Shown here: one piece after another, positions 50,983-61,045 of the stretch
How the letters are laid out: each line of letters begins with the position of its first letter
Numbering within the stretch: the stretch's first letter is position 1
NCBI RefSeq assembly: GCF_039614715.1
Contig: NZ_CP154857.1
Location: 2,604,001-2,668,000, forward strand
Source of the DNA: Microbacterium sp. AZCO
GTDB lineage: Bacteria > Actinomycetota > Actinomycetes > Actinomycetales > Microbacteriaceae
Direction of reading: 5' to 3'
DNA length: 64,000 bases
Notes under the pieces: generated by a model
Told to the model about the DNA's origin: nothing
What the model saw: only the letters and a program-made list of their open reading frames with translations
Databases searched by the model: none
Translations under genes and position numbers: made by a program

Positions 50983-51025
50983 CTCGTCGCTAAGGCACCG
51001 CGCTCTCATCGGGCGGATGCCTTAT
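50983..51025 (-). promoter_or_regulatory. Leader/promoter element A, related to element B at 47679-47721
   Basis: Same 43-base length and ungapped alignment with element B. The flanking GGGTCAG and CCTGAGGAG downstream are also shared. It ends 35 bases before the small gene at 50947. Confidence 0.6.
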
Positions 51026-51120
51026 TTCCCACAGCGGCCCCCGCCGGCATCTGAGGCCCCCCCGCCGATGTCGCAGGTCGATGCGACGATCCGTCGACGG
51101 ACGAGAGGCGGGAGAGCGGG

Positions 51121-52317
51121 ATGCGGGGTGAGGCGACCGTGCTGCACGCCGATCTCGACGCGTTCTACGCGTCCGTCGAGCAGCGCGACGCGCCCGCCCT
51201 GCGCGGGCGGCCCGTCATCGTGGGCGGTGGCGTCGTGCTCGCGGCGAGCTACGAGGCGAAGGCGCGAGGCGTGCGCACCGCGATGGGCGGGCGGCAGGCC
51301 CGCGACCTGTGCCCGGATGCCGTCGTCGTGCCGCCGCGGATGGAGGCGTACTCGGCCGCGAGCAAGGAGGTGTTCGCGATCTTCCGCGACACGACTCCGC
51401 TCGTCGAGGGCCTCTCGATCGACGAGGCGTTCCTCGAGGTGGGCGGTCTGCGCCGCATCGCCGGCACGCCCGAGCAGATCGCCGTGGGCCTGCGGGAGCG
51501 GGTCCGACGCGAGGTGGGGCTCGCGATCTCGGTCGGCGTGGCGCGCACCAAGTTCCTCGCGAAGGTGGCGAGCGCGGTCAGCAAGCCGGACGGGCTGCTC
51601 GTCGTCCCGCCCGACCGGGAGCAGGAGTTCCTGCTGCCTCTGCCGGTCGAGCGGCTCTGGGGCGTCGGAGCCGTCACCGCCCAGAAGCTGCACGGGCTCG
51701 GCATCCACACCGTCGGCGAGCTGGCCGAGCTCGAGGCCTCGACGGCCGAGCGTCTCCTCGGCAAGGCGACCGGCGCGCATCTGCACGCCCTCGCGCGGCT
51801 GCGCGATCCCCGCCCCGTCGACACGACGCGGCGACGGGGGTCGATCGGCTCGCAGCGCGCGCTCGGCACACGGCCGCGCTCGCCCGAGGAGCTCGACGTC
51901 ATCCTGACGCAGATCGTGGATCGGCTCGCACGGCGCCTGCGCGACGGCGATCGCGTCTGCCGCACCGTGGTGCTGCGGCTGCGCTTCGGCGACTACGCGA
52001 AGGCCACCCGATCCCGCAGCGTCCGGTTCCCGACCGACCGGACCGCGGTCCTCCTCACCGTCGCCCGCGCGCTGCTCGCCGCCGCCCAGCCCGAGATCGC
52101 GGAGCGAGGCATCACCCTCATCGGCATCTCGCTGTCGCAGCTCGGCCGCGTCGACAGCATCCAGCCCGAACTGCCCATCGACTGGGACGACGGCCTGCGT
52201 CTCGACACCGTCCTCGACGCGGTCCGCGACCGCTTCGGCGCCGCCTCCGTCGCGCGAGCCACCCAGCTCGGCCGCGATCCCGGGTGGTCGACTCCCCTGC
52301 TGCCGGAGCACGAGTGA
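51121..52317 (+). CDS. dinB: DNA polymerase IV (Y-family)
   Basis: Error-prone translesion polymerase (398 aa). Y-family motifs are intact: HADLDAFYASVEQRD, with the first catalytic acids, and LSIDEAFLEVGG, with the SIDE motif. Helix-hairpin-helix and little-finger domains follow. The C-terminus ends LLPEHE without an obvious beta-clamp QxxLF motif; LPIDWDD is not a match. I see no LexA box in the 170 bases upstream. GAGAGCGGG precedes ATG 51121. Confidence 0.95.
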   Translation: MRGEATVLHADLDAFYASVEQRDAPALRGRPVIVGGGVVLAASYEAKARGVRTAMGGRQARDLCPDAVVVPPRMEAYSAASKEVFAIFRDTTPLVEGLSIDEAFLEVGGLRRIAGTPEQIAVGLRERVRREVGLAISVGVARTKFLAKVASAVSKPDGLLVVPPDREQEFLLPLPVERLWGVGAVTAQKLHGLGIHTVGELAELEASTAERLLGKATGAHLHALARLRDPRPVDTTRRRGSIGSQRALGTRPRSPEELDVILTQIVDRLARRLRDGDRVCRTVVLRLRFGDYAKATRSRSVRFPTDRTAVLLTVARALLAAAQPEIAERGITLIGISLSQLGRVDSIQPELPIDWDDGLRLDTVLDAVRDRFGAASVARATQLGRDPGWSTPLLPEHE

Positions 52318-52415
52318 CGGCCGTCCGCGGCGCAGGGATCGGCTCGTCGCACCTGGGGAGCCGCACACCCCGCCGCGGACGTAGCCTGGCCATGACCACG
52401 ACGACGAGGAGGCGC

Positions 52416-52829
52416 ATGTCCGCGCACGACGACTGGAACCAGAGCATCATCGACACGTTCCGCGCGAACGGCGGTGAGGTGCCGCAGTTCGGACGGCACC
52501 TCGTGCTCGTGCATCACACCGGCGCTCGCACCGGGGCCCAGCGGGTGAGTCCAGTCATGGGCTTCCCGACCGACGACGGCGGGTGGCTGATCGTCGCGTC
52601 GAAGGGCGGATCGCCGCAGAACCCCGCGTGGTATCACAACCTCCGCGCGCACCCGAAGACGGTCGTCGAGACTCCCGACGACGGCACAGTCGACGTCATC
52701 GTGAGCGAGCTCGACCGCGACGAACGCGCGGTCGCGTGGAGCCGCATCACCGCCCAGGCGCCGGGTTTCGGCGACTATGAGCGTCGAACGGCGCGCACCA
52801 TTCCGGTTCTGAAGCTCTCGCGGAGCTAG
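52416..52829 (+). CDS. Deazaflavin (F420)-dependent nitroreductase family protein
   Basis: A 137-aa protein of the Ddn family (split beta-barrel). Typical patterns are LVLVHHTGARTGAQRVSPVMG, where the first 20 residues form the family signature, followed by ASKGGSPQNPAWYHNLRAHP. Members reduce nitro compounds or quinones with the cofactor F420, or act on fatty acids; the cofactor is inferred from the family. GAGGAGG lies three bases before ATG 52416. A second in-frame ATG at 52392 is possible but follows TAGCCT too closely. Confidence 0.9.
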   Translation: MSAHDDWNQSIIDTFRANGGEVPQFGRHLVLVHHTGARTGAQRVSPVMGFPTDDGGWLIVASKGGSPQNPAWYHNLRAHPKTVVETPDDGTVDVIVSELDRDERAVAWSRITAQAPGFGDYERRTARTIPVLKLSRS

Positions 52830-52847
52830 AGGTCGCGGCGATGCGGA

Positions 52848-52868
52848 GCTGCCGGATCTTCCGGCAGC
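52848..52868. terminator. Bidirectional hairpin between two convergent genes
   Basis: A 9-bp perfect stem, GCTGCCGGA with TCCGGCAGC, and a three-base loop. It lies between the deazaflavin-dependent oxidoreductase and the GH1 gene. There is no strong U-tract on either side. Confidence 0.5.
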
Positions 52869-52888
52869 CCCGCGTCGTGGCCGACCGT

Positions 52889-54340
52889 TCAGGCCGGGAT
52901 CGTGTGCTCCCGCACCAGGTCGGCGTACCAGAGGCCCGAGTCCTTCACCGTGCGCTCGAGCGTGTCGAAGTCGACGCGGACGATGCCGAACCGCTTCGCG
53001 TAGCCGTAGCCCCATTCGAAGTTGTCCAGCAGCGACCACACGAAGTACCCCCGCAGGTCGACGCCGCGCTCCATGGCGCGGTGCGCCGCCGTGAAGTGCC
53101 GGCGCAGGTAGTCGAGGCGGTCGGCGTCAGGTACCGATCCGTCCTCGGCGACCTCGTCGGCGAACGCGGCGCCGTTCTCGGTGATCATGAGAGCCTGCTC
53201 GGGGAACTGCTCCGACAGCGACACGAGCAGCTCCTCGAGTCCCTCGGGTGCGATGTTCCAGCCCATCTCGGTGTATGGCCCGGCCTGCTCCACGAACTCG
53301 ACGAGCTGGTCGCTGCCTGGCCACGCGGTGCCGCCGGCGGCGCCCTTGTGGCCGTCGTTCATCTGCTTCGGCGAGACGCCGTCCCACAGCTGCACGGTCG
53401 CCGTCGAGTAGTAGTTGACCCCCAGCACGTCGATCGGCTGGTGGATGGCGGCGAGGTCGCCCTCCTGCACGAACGACCAGTCGGTGACGGATGCCGTGTC
53501 CTCGAGGAGATCCGCCGGGTACCCGCCGCGCAGCATCGGCCCCGTGAACGCGCGGTTCGCGAGCGCGTCGATGCGGCGGATCGCCTCAGCCGCGCCGTCA
53601 CCCACCCCGCGCAGCACGTGGAAGTTGAGCGTTACGGAGTACTGCGGCGTGCCGGTGGACGTCGCCCGCAGAGCCGAGAGGGCCCGGCCGTGCGCGAGGT
53701 TGAGGTGGTGCACGGCGGCGAGCGCGGCCGCCGGCTCGTGACGGCCCGGGGCGTGGCCGCCCTGGCCGTAGCCGAGATAGGCCGAGCACCAGGGCTCGTT
53801 GAGCGTCGTCCACGTGTGGACGCGGTCGCCGAGGGCCGCGCCCATGATCTCGGCGTAACGCTCGAACGCATCCGCCGTCGCGCGCACCGGCCAGCCGCCG
53901 GCGTCCTCGAGCGGCTGCGGGAGGTCCCAGTGGTAGAGCGTCGCGACGGGCTTGATGCCCCGCTCGAGCAGGCCGTCCACCAGGCGCGAGTAGAAGTCGA
54001 TGCCCTTCTGGTTGGCGGCGCCCGTACCGGTCGGCTGGATGCGGGGCCACGCGATCGAGAACCGGTAGGCGTCGAGCCCGAGCTCCTGCATGAGGTCGAG
54101 GTCGGCATCCACTCGGTGATAGTGGTCGCACGCGACGTCGCCCGTGTCGCCGTTCCACACCTTGCCCGGGGTCTTGGAGAAGGTGTCCCAGATGGAGGGG
54201 CCTCGGCCGTCCTCGTCGAATGCGCCCTCCACCTGGTACGACGCGGTGGCCGAGCCGAAGGTGAAGCCCGGCGGGAAGACGAGGCCCGAGTCGCGGTAGT
54301 CGGGGTCGCCCTGCGTCCTGTCAGACGTCACGAGGGTCAC
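52889..54340 (-). CDS. Beta-glucosidase, GH1
   Basis: Intracellular family 1 glycosidase releasing glucose from beta-glucosides (483 aa). The start region is [19 protein letters not shown]. The acid/base Glu182 lies in TLNEPWC and the nucleophile Glu388 in ITENGAAF. A typical substrate-binding [12 protein letters not shown] is near the C-terminus. No signal peptide. The GTG start overlaps the stop of the GH31 gene (GTGA), so it is the last gene of the sugar operon. It would remove glucose exposed once alpha-xylose is trimmed. Confidence 0.95.
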   Translation of the reverse strand: MTLVTSDRTQGDPDYRDSGLVFPPGFTFGSATASYQVEGAFDEDGRGPSIWDTFSKTPGKVWNGDTGDVACDHYHRVDADLDLMQELGLDAYRFSIAWPRIQPTGTGAANQKGIDFYSRLVDGLLERGIKPVATLYHWDLPQPLEDAGGWPVRATADAFERYAEIMGAALGDRVHTWTTLNEPWCSAYLGYGQGGHAPGRHEPAAALAAVHHLNLAHGRALSALRATSTGTPQYSVTLNFHVLRGVGDGAAEAIRRIDALANRAFTGPMLRGGYPADLLEDTASVTDWSFVQEGDLAAIHQPIDVLGVNYYSTATVQLWDGVSPKQMNDGHKGAAGGTAWPGSDQLVEFVEQAGPYTEMGWNIAPEGLEELLVSLSEQFPEQALMITENGAAFADEVAEDGSVPDADRLDYLRRHFTAAHRAMERGVDLRGYFVWSLLDNFEWGYGYAKRFGIVRVDFDTLERTVKDSGLWYADLVREHTIPA

Positions 54341-56571
54341 TTCGTCACCTCCGAGAGGTCGACGGAGAACTCCCGCGATCGTCCGTCGGGGTTCGTGACG
54401 GTGACGGATGCCTCGCCCTCACCGCCCGGGAACACGCGGAGCGTCAGCCCGTCGAGGTAGTCGTAGTCGGGGCGATCGGTGCGCGCGCCCCAGGGGATCA
54501 CGGCGCCGGAGCGCACATAGAGGGGCAGCGAGGTGAAGCCGTGGTTCTCGCGACGCCACGCTCCGCCCTGCATCTCCTCACCGCTCAGGAGCGAGGTCCA
54601 CGTGCCGGCCGGCAGATAGAACTCCACGTCGCCCGTCGCCGAGAAGACCGGGGCCACGAGGATCGAGGGTCCGAGCATGTACTGACGGTCGAGGTAGGCC
54701 ACCGACGGGTCGTCGGGGAACTCGAGCTGCATGGGCCGGGCCAGCGCGATGCCCGTGGCCGCGGCATCCACTCCCGCCTGGAACAGGTACGGCATGAGCC
54801 GCATCTTGAGGTGCGTGAAGACGCGGGTGACCTCGACGGCCTCCTCGTCGAAGGCCCACGGCACGCGGTACGAGCCGGAGCCGTGGAAGCGCGAGTGCGA
54901 GCCGAGCAGGCCGAAGGCCGTCCAGCGCTTGTAGACGCCGGCATCCGGAGTGCCCTCGAAGCCGCCGATGTCGTGGCTCCAGAACGCGAAGCCGCTGAAC
55001 GCGAGCGAGAGTCCGCCGCGGAGCGTCTCCGCCATCGACTCGAACGTCGAGGTGTTGTCGCCGCCCCAGTGCACGGGCATCGACTGGCCGCCCGCCGTCG
55101 CCGAGCGGGCGAACAGCACGGCGTCGCCCTCGCCGCGAGCGTCGACGAGTACGTCGTGCACTGCCTTGTTGTACAGCTGCGTGTAGAGGTTGTGCATGCG
55201 CGACGGGTCGGACCCGTCGAAGTATGCGACCTCGAGCGGGATGCGCTCACCGAAGTCGGTCTTGAAGCAGTCCACGCCCTGATCGACGAGGCGCCGCAGG
55301 TGCGCCTGGAACCAGGCCGTCGCGTCGGGGTTCGTGAAGTCGACGAGGCCCATGCCGGCCTGCCAGAGGTCCCACTGCCACACTGAGCCGTCGGGGCGCT
55401 TCACCAGGTAGCCCTGGGCCGCGGCCTCGGCGAACAGCGGCGAGCGCTGGGCGATGTACGGGTTGATCCACACGCAGACGCGGAGGTCCTTGTCGTGGAG
55501 GCGGGTGAGCATGCCGTCGGGATCCGGGAACGTGCGGGGGTCCCACTCGAAGTCGCACCAGTTGAACTCGCGCATCCAGAAGCAGTCGAAGTGGAACACC
55601 GAGACCGGCAGCTCGCGGGCGGCCATCTCGTCGATGAACGACGTGACGGTCGCCTCGTCGTAGTCGGTCGTGAAGCTCGTCGAGAGCCACAGGCCGTACG
55701 ACCAGGCCGGCACGATCGGCGGCCGCCCGGTGAGCGCCGTGTAGCGCGTCAGCACGTCCTTCGGGGTCGGACCCGCGATGACGAAGTACTCGAGCTCCTC
55801 CCCCGCGACCGAGAACTGCACGCGCTCAACGGCCTCCGAGCCGATCTCGAACGAGACGTGGCCCGGGTCGTTGACGAGCACCCCGTAGCCGCGGTTGGAG
55901 AGGTAGAACGGCACGTTCTTGTACGCCTGCTCGCTCGACGTGCCGCCGTCGGCGTTCCAGATGTCGACGGTCTGGCCGTTCTTGACGAGCGGGCCGAACC
56001 GCTCGCCGAGGCCGTAGATGAGCTCGCCGACGCCGAGGTCGAGCTGCTCGTGCACGTAGGTGGTGGATGCCGGCGCACCCAGGCCCGACCGCGCGTTGCC
56101 GGCGACGCCGTGGGAGACATCCGCCCCCTCGGCCAGATGGATGTAGCCCTCGGCCTTGTGTCCGGAGCCCGTGACGCGCGTCCCGTCGACCTCGAACGAG
56201 AGCGACCATGGGGCGCCCGCCTCGACCCGCGCCGTGAGCCCGCCCGTCGTGAGCGCACCGCCCGCCTCCGAGATCGAGACGCAGCCCGCGCCCGGGGCGG
56301 CACCCGGCAGGTCGAACCCGCCGTGCCAGTGGCCGCCCGAGTGGTGCGCGACCCGCACCCGCACGACCCCCTCGAGGGGCGACGAGAGGGTGACGGTCAG
56401 CACGGCCCGGTTGAGGGTGTCGCCGCGCTTGCCGATCACGGTGGTGGGCGCGGTCACGACCACCCCGGCGCCGTCGGGCGTCGCATCCGTCCGGGCGATG
56501 TCGTAGGCCTGCTGCGCGTAGAGCGCCGTGACGCCCGGGCGATGCTGCCAGAACCCGTCGGTGAACTTCAT
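54337..56571 (-). CDS. yicI: Alpha-xylosidase, GH31
   Basis: Cytosolic GH31 enzyme very close in pattern to Escherichia coli YicI, which removes terminal alpha-1,6-xylose from xyloglucan oligosaccharides (744 aa). The nucleophile Asp439 lies in [11 protein letters not shown] and the acid/base Asp505 in [27 protein letters not shown] and [17 protein letters not shown] patterns match. Unlike alpha-glucosidases, it has KTDFGE rather than the WxDM-type motif. ATG 56571 overlaps the permease stop by one base. It points to xyloglucan-derived oligosaccharides as the operon's substrate. Confidence 0.94.
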   Translation of the reverse strand: MKFTDGFWQHRPGVTALYAQQAYDIARTDATPDGAGVVVTAPTTVIGKRGDTLNRAVLTVTLSSPLEGVVRVRVAHHSGGHWHGGFDLPGAAPGAGCVSISEAGGALTTGGLTARVEAGAPWSLSFEVDGTRVTGSGHKAEGYIHLAEGADVSHGVAGNARSGLGAPASTTYVHEQLDLGVGELIYGLGERFGPLVKNGQTVDIWNADGGTSSEQAYKNVPFYLSNRGYGVLVNDPGHVSFEIGSEAVERVQFSVAGEELEYFVIAGPTPKDVLTRYTALTGRPPIVPAWSYGLWLSTSFTTDYDEATVTSFIDEMAARELPVSVFHFDCFWMREFNWCDFEWDPRTFPDPDGMLTRLHDKDLRVCVWINPYIAQRSPLFAEAAAQGYLVKRPDGSVWQWDLWQAGMGLVDFTNPDATAWFQAHLRRLVDQGVDCFKTDFGERIPLEVAYFDGSDPSRMHNLYTQLYNKAVHDVLVDARGEGDAVLFARSATAGGQSMPVHWGGDNTSTFESMAETLRGGLSLAFSGFAFWSHDIGGFEGTPDAGVYKRWTAFGLLGSHSRFHGSGSYRVPWAFDEEAVEVTRVFTHLKMRLMPYLFQAGVDAAATGIALARPMQLEFPDDPSVAYLDRQYMLGPSILVAPVFSATGDVEFYLPAGTWTSLLSGEEMQGGAWRRENHGFTSLPLYVRSGAVIPWGARTDRPDYDYLDGLTLRVFPGGEGEASVTVTNPDGRSREFSVDLSEVTK

Positions 56572-57455
56572 TACTTGACCGCTCCTGCCGTGATGCCGCG
56601 TGTGAGTGTGCGCTGGAAGATGAGGAAGAAGATGAGCGTGGGGATGATGCCGAGGAGGGCCGATCCCGCCGTCGTCGTGACGTCCATCAGGCGGTCGCCC
56701 TGCAGGACGCTGATGGCGACCGGGACCGTCTGGTTGTCGTTCGAGGCGAGGAACGTCAGCGGGATGAGGAACTCGTTCCACGTCCAGATGAAGAAGAAGA
56801 TGAGCAGCACCGACAGGGTCGGGCGGCTGATCGGGAAGACCACGCGCCAGAGGATCTGCCAGCGGGTGGCTCCGTCGAGGGATGCCGCCTCCAGCACCTC
56901 CTTCGGGAACGTGCCGTACACCGACGACAGCAGGTATGTGCCGAACGCGGCCTGCACGACGGTGAAGACGATGATCACCGACCACACGTTGTCGTACAGG
57001 TGCACCGACTTGAACATGTAGTACAGCGGGTAGAGCAGCGCCTCCTGCGGCAGCAGGTTCGCGAGGAGGAAGAGCAGCACGATCCACGTGCGGCCGCGCA
57101 CGCGCCCGATGCCGATCGCGAAGGCGTTGAGCACCGAGATCAGCACCGCGAGCACGGCGACCACGCCCGAGATGAAGATCGAGTTCCACACCTTCTGCGG
57201 GAAGTTGACGCGCACCCAGAACTTCTCGATGCCGGACAGGTCGATGGCGCTGGGAATGGCGAACGGGCCCGAGGTCGCATAGTCGATCGGCGACTTGAAG
57301 GCGTTCACGAGGATCAGGTAGAAGGGCACCATGATGATCAGGGCGCCGAGGATGACGCCGACGAGCAGCACCCAGTCGAGGGCGCGCTTCTTGGTCATGC
57401 CGCCGCGAGCGCGACGGACCTTGCCCGGAGTGACGATGGCGGTGGTAGCGGACAT
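56571..57455 (-). CDS. Sugar ABC transporter permease (MalG-like, CUT1)
   Basis: Second membrane subunit of a carbohydrate ABC importer (294 aa). Six hydrophobic helices are visible, starting at about residue 28 (LDWVLLVGVILGALIIMVPF). The EAA loop is EVLEAASLDGATRWQILWRV, which contacts the ATPase. The C-terminus ends in RGITAGAVK, typical of MalG-type permeases. The start overlaps the stop of the first permease (TGATG). No ATPase gene is in the operon. Confidence 0.95.
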   Translation of the reverse strand: MSATTAIVTPGKVRRARGGMTKKRALDWVLLVGVILGALIIMVPFYLILVNAFKSPIDYATSGPFAIPSAIDLSGIEKFWVRVNFPQKVWNSIFISGVVAVLAVLISVLNAFAIGIGRVRGRTWIVLLFLLANLLPQEALLYPLYYMFKSVHLYDNVWSVIIVFTVVQAAFGTYLLSSVYGTFPKEVLEAASLDGATRWQILWRVVFPISRPTLSVLLIFFFIWTWNEFLIPLTFLASNDNQTVPVAISVLQGDRLMDVTTTAGSALLGIIPTLIFFLIFQRTLTRGITAGAVK

Positions 57456-58471
57456 CACAGACCCGCCCTTTCCTTGCGCTCCAGCGAGCTCTGCACGCGG
57501 ATGAAGATGATCGACACGATGACGACGAGCACCGTGAGCACCGTCGCGATCGTCGCGCCGTAGCCGATGTCGCGGCGGGTGAAGAACTCCTGGTACGCGT
57601 AGTACGCGGGCACGAGGGTCGCGCCGGCCGGGCCGCCCTGCGTGATGACGTACACGGGGCCGAAGACCTTGAGGGCGGCGATCGTGCACGTGAGGGTCAC
57701 GACGAACACCTCGGGGCGGATGATGCTGAGCGTGATCGCTCCGAACCGCTGGAACCAGTTGGCGCCGTCGAGCTCGGCCGCTTCGTACAGCTCGGGGTCG
57801 ACGCGCTGCAGCGCCGCCATGAAGACGACGATCGGGTAGCCGATCTGCACCCACACGAGCACCGCCATGAGCACGAGCAGGGCCGACGGCATCTGCCCCA
57901 GCCAGTCGACGGGAGGGATGCCGACGAGCCCGAGCAGCTGGTTCATCGCGCCCGTCGCACCCGGCCGGAAGATCCAGCCGATCACGATGCCGGCGACGGC
58001 GATGGGGAGGATCTGCGGGAGGTAGTACGTGGCGCGCAGGAAGCTGCCGACCTTGCCGCCGAACTTGCGTCCGATGACGTCGAACAGGAGCGCCGCGACG
58101 ATGAGCCCGACGATCGTCGGGACGACGACCATCGCGAGGACCATCCAGATCGAGTTGACGAACGAGGTCCAGAAGTGCTCGTCGGTGAAGATCTTCTGCC
58201 AGTTGTCCAGCCCGATGAACTCGGGCGTGCGCACCCCGCGCCACTTCGTGAACGTGAGATACACGTTGAAGATGAGCGGGATGACGATGATGACGAGCAG
58301 CAGGACGAATCCGGGCAGCAGGTAGAGCCAGTACCCGGCGGTTCCGCGGCCCTTGCCCTGCGGAATGGCGGGCTCCTCGGGGGGAAGCTTCGTTCGCGCG
58401 CCACGCTCGGCGCGGGAGGCGCCGCGGTCGGCGCGCGTGGCGCCGCTGTCGGCGCGCGTCATGACACTCAT
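57455..58471 (-). CDS. Sugar ABC transporter permease (MalF-like, CUT1)
   Basis: First membrane subunit of the importer (338 aa). The N-terminal 45 residues are charged and repetitive (RADSGATRADRGASRAERG), then six helices follow, starting at about residue 48 (LYLLPGFVLLLVIIVIPL). The EAA loop is ELYEAAELDGANWFQRFGAI. The pattern is that of CUT1 permeases. ATG 58471 has GGAG upstream. It is the second gene of the operon after the binding protein. Confidence 0.95.
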   Translation of the reverse strand: MSVMTRADSGATRADRGASRAERGARTKLPPEEPAIPQGKGRGTAGYWLYLLPGFVLLLVIIVIPLIFNVYLTFTKWRGVRTPEFIGLDNWQKIFTDEHFWTSFVNSIWMVLAMVVVPTIVGLIVAALLFDVIGRKFGGKVGSFLRATYYLPQILPIAVAGIVIGWIFRPGATGAMNQLLGLVGIPPVDWLGQMPSALLVLMAVLVWVQIGYPIVVFMAALQRVDPELYEAAELDGANWFQRFGAITLSIIRPEVFVVTLTCTIAALKVFGPVYVITQGGPAGATLVPAYYAYQEFFTRRDIGYGATIATVLTVLVVIVSIIFIRVQSSLERKERAGL

Positions 58472-58524
58472 GTTCGACTCCGTCGGTGCGGGGGCGGCCG
58501 GTCGGACCGCCCCCGCGGGTTCGG

Positions 58525-59835
58525 TCAGCGGAAGTCCGCTGTTCCTTCTTCGTAGGCGTCGCCGAGGTTGGCGTTCGTCGTCTTCGCGTCCTGCGTGCCG
58601 GTCACGAGGCCCTGCAGCTGCTGCACGATGGTGTCGTAGAAGCCGGGCGCGGGCCAGTCGGGGTAGAACGAGAGGCCGTCCTTGTCGAGGATGCCCTGGA
58701 ACGTGGAGATGAGCTCCTTGCTCTTCGGGTCGGTGATGTCCTCGGCGTTCGCGGCGACGGGGAGGCCGCCGTTGTTGCCGATGATCGCCTGGATCTCGGG
58801 GCGCATCGTGATGTCGATGAACTTGTACGCGAGGTCCTTGTTCTTGGCGTTCTCGGGCACGACCCAGAGGTTGCCCGACGAGCCCAGCGAGAGCTTGGAG
58901 TCGGGGAAGGCCTGGAAGGTCCAGTCGAAGTCCTTCGCCTGCTCGACGAAGCGGCCGTACCACCACGAGCCCGAGACGAAGATCGGCGCGGTGCCGTTGA
59001 TGAACGAGACGCCGGCGTCCTCGGCCTTGACCGACGAGACGTCCTTGGCGATGTAGCCCTTGTCGACGTAGTCCTTCAGCGTGTCGGTCGCGTAGGTGAG
59101 CTCGGAGCCCTGCCAGTCGACCGGGTTCTTGTAGAGCTGGTAGTCGTCGACGAACGACCGGTCGGCCTTCGAGAGGGCCAGCTGGTACCAGAGCTGGCCG
59201 AGCGGGTACTCCGCGCCGGCCTCGGCGAGGGGCGTGATGCCCTGTGCGACGAACGCGTCCAGCACCTTCACGAACTCGTCGTAGGTCGTCGGGATCTCGA
59301 GGCCCGCCTTCGCGAAGGCATCCTTGTTGTAGTAGACCCCGACGAACTCGCCGTAGTTCGGGATGCCGTACCAGGTGTCGCCGCCCATGACGCCGGTGTC
59401 GCTGTACTTGGCGGTCGTCTGCAGCGAGGGGGCGAGCTTGTCGGCCCAGCCGTACTCGTCGACGGCATCGCCGAGGTCGCTGATGAGGCCCGTGCTCGCC
59501 AGGAACCCGGCGGTCGCGTTGCCCTTGTTGAACTCCATCACGTCGGGAGCCGCGTCGGAGTCGAGCACCTGGCTCGCCGTCTTCTGGATCTGCTCGAACG
59601 ACTTCTGCTCGAACTCGACCTTTGCGCCGGTCTCCTTCTCGAAGGTCGTGATGGCCTCGTTCCAGGCCTTGGCCATGGCGCTGTCCTCACCCTCGTAGTG
59701 CCACAGCTTGAGGGTCTGGCCGTCGGTGCCGCCCGAGTCGCCACCGGCCGAGCAGCCGGCGAGCGCGAGCGCGGCAGCCGTGACGGCTCCGGCGACCGCG
59801 AGGGTCTTTCTGCGTGCTGATGTGATTCGTGCCAT
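58525..59835 (-). CDS. Sugar-binding lipoprotein of the ABC importer
   Basis: Extracytoplasmic solute-binding protein of family 1 (436 aa), anchored by lipid. The lipobox is ALALAGC, with the acylated cysteine at residue 28. The mature part starts SAGGDSGG and LKLWHYEGEDS. Aromatic residues typical of sugar pockets are seen in GDTWYGIPNYGEF and SGSWWYGRFVEQ. AAAGGAG precedes ATG 59835. It is the first gene after the LacI operator and feeds the two permeases that follow. Confidence 0.95.
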   Translation of the reverse strand: MARITSARRKTLAVAGAVTAAALALAGCSAGGDSGGTDGQTLKLWHYEGEDSAMAKAWNEAITTFEKETGAKVEFEQKSFEQIQKTASQVLDSDAAPDVMEFNKGNATAGFLASTGLISDLGDAVDEYGWADKLAPSLQTTAKYSDTGVMGGDTWYGIPNYGEFVGVYYNKDAFAKAGLEIPTTYDEFVKVLDAFVAQGITPLAEAGAEYPLGQLWYQLALSKADRSFVDDYQLYKNPVDWQGSELTYATDTLKDYVDKGYIAKDVSSVKAEDAGVSFINGTAPIFVSGSWWYGRFVEQAKDFDWTFQAFPDSKLSLGSSGNLWVVPENAKNKDLAYKFIDITMRPEIQAIIGNNGGLPVAANAEDITDPKSKELISTFQGILDKDGLSFYPDWPAPGFYDTIVQQLQGLVTGTQDAKTTNANLGDAYEEGTADFR

Positions 59836-59887
59836 CGTCGGCACTCCTTTCTTGGTCTCCGGAGTCCGGAGGGGTTCGCGGGGAGGC

Positions 59888-59903
59888 GTCGAAGCGCTTC
59901 GAC
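59888..59903. promoter_or_regulatory. LacI-type operator upstream of the sugar operon
   Basis: A perfect 16-bp palindrome, GTCGAAGCGCTTCGAC, 52 bases before the binding-protein start. It has the central CG typical of LacI-family sites and the same core (GAAGCGCTTC) as the two sites at 61046-61074. Confidence 0.85.
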
Positions 59904-59957
59904 CACGGTCATGCGGGTTGGGGTGTTGAGTTGGGTGCGGGTATGAGCTCGGAGAGA

Positions 59958-60980
59958 TCAGCCGCGCGCCGGGGGCGGCGACGCGACGGATTTCCGGTCG
60001 TAGTAGACCGGCGGGATCAGGTGCAGACCGGGCGCGGGGCGCTCCGGCGTGAGGCTGCGGACAGCGAGGTCGACGGCGAGATCGCAAGAGGGCTCGGGCA
60101 GGAGCGGGATGACGTCGACGGGGATCGGAAGCGCCGCGGTGTCGAACGAGGCGGCGACCGACACGAGCGAGATGTCTCCGGGCACGCTCAGCCCGAGCTC
60201 CGAGAGCTCGGCGATGACGGCGTTGTGGACGTCATCGGCGGCGTGCACGAGCAGTGCCGTCGCGCCGTTCTCGACGAGACCGCGCGTCGCCTCGCGAGTG
60301 ACCTCCTGGCTCGGCATCCGGTCTCCCGAGACGCGGAAATCGAACCGGATACCGCGCTCGGCCGCCCGGCGCTCGAAAGCCTTGCGAACCCGCGGCGGGA
60401 AGTTCGACTTCTCGTACGCGACCTGCGGCTGCCCGACGAGTCCGATCGAACGGTGCCCCGCGTCGACGACACGGTCGACGGCCAGCGTCGCGGCCGCCTC
60501 GAAGTCGAGGTCGACGCACACGAGGCCTTCGTGGTCGTCGGGCACACCGACGAAGATCGTGGGCGTCTCGATCGAGCGGGCGAGCGCCACCCGCTCGTCG
60601 TCGGGGGCGACGTCGAGGACGAGGATCGCGTCGACGAGGCCGCTGGAGGCGACGCGCGCCATGCCCGCCGACGCCTGCTCCTCCGTCAGCAGCAGGATGT
60701 CGTAGTCGTTGCGCCGAGCGGCGACCGCCGTCGCGAGGACGAAGGACATGTGCGTCGGGGCGTGGGAGTCGCGACGCAGCGGCTCAGTGAGAGCGAAGAT
60801 GTGGGTGCGGCTGCCCGCCAGCATCCGGGCGCCGGCGTTGGGGCTGTACCCCAGTTCGCGCACGGCCTTCTCGATGCGCTTGCGCGTCTCGAGCGAGACG
60901 GGGCGCTTGCCGCTCAGCGCGTACGACACGGTGCTGATCGAGACGCCGGCGGCCTCGGCCACCTCGTTGATCTTCGCCAT
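59958..60980 (-). CDS. LacI-family regulator of the xyloglucan-type sugar operon
   Basis: A 340-aa LacI repressor. The HTH is MAKINEVAEAAGVSISTVSY and the hinge is ALSGKRPVSLETRKRIEKAV. The ligand-binding core follows (AILVLDVAPDDERVALARS; LVSVAASFDTAALPIPVDVI). It is transcribed in the same direction as the importer operon, 122 bases upstream. Operators of the same sequence precede both its own gene and the operon, so it should repress both until an inducing sugar appears. Confidence 0.95.
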   Translation of the reverse strand: MAKINEVAEAAGVSISTVSYALSGKRPVSLETRKRIEKAVRELGYSPNAGARMLAGSRTHIFALTEPLRRDSHAPTHMSFVLATAVAARRNDYDILLLTEEQASAGMARVASSGLVDAILVLDVAPDDERVALARSIETPTIFVGVPDDHEGLVCVDLDFEAAATLAVDRVVDAGHRSIGLVGQPQVAYEKSNFPPRVRKAFERRAAERGIRFDFRVSGDRMPSQEVTREATRGLVENGATALLVHAADDVHNAVIAELSELGLSVPGDISLVSVAASFDTAALPIPVDVIPLLPEPSCDLAVDLAVRSLTPERPAPGLHLIPPVYYDRKSVASPPPARG

Positions 60981-61045
60981 GTCGTACTCCGGTGTGCGGG
61001 TGGCGGCTCGCTCTGCCGCCGTTCGGCTGGCTCCCGGCTCCGGGA

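Noticed and set aside
52392..52416. ATG 52392 as start of the deazaflavin-dependent oxidoreductase
   Set aside because: Only four bases separate it from TAGCCT, too close for transcription to include it, while ATG 52416 has GAGGAGG upstream.
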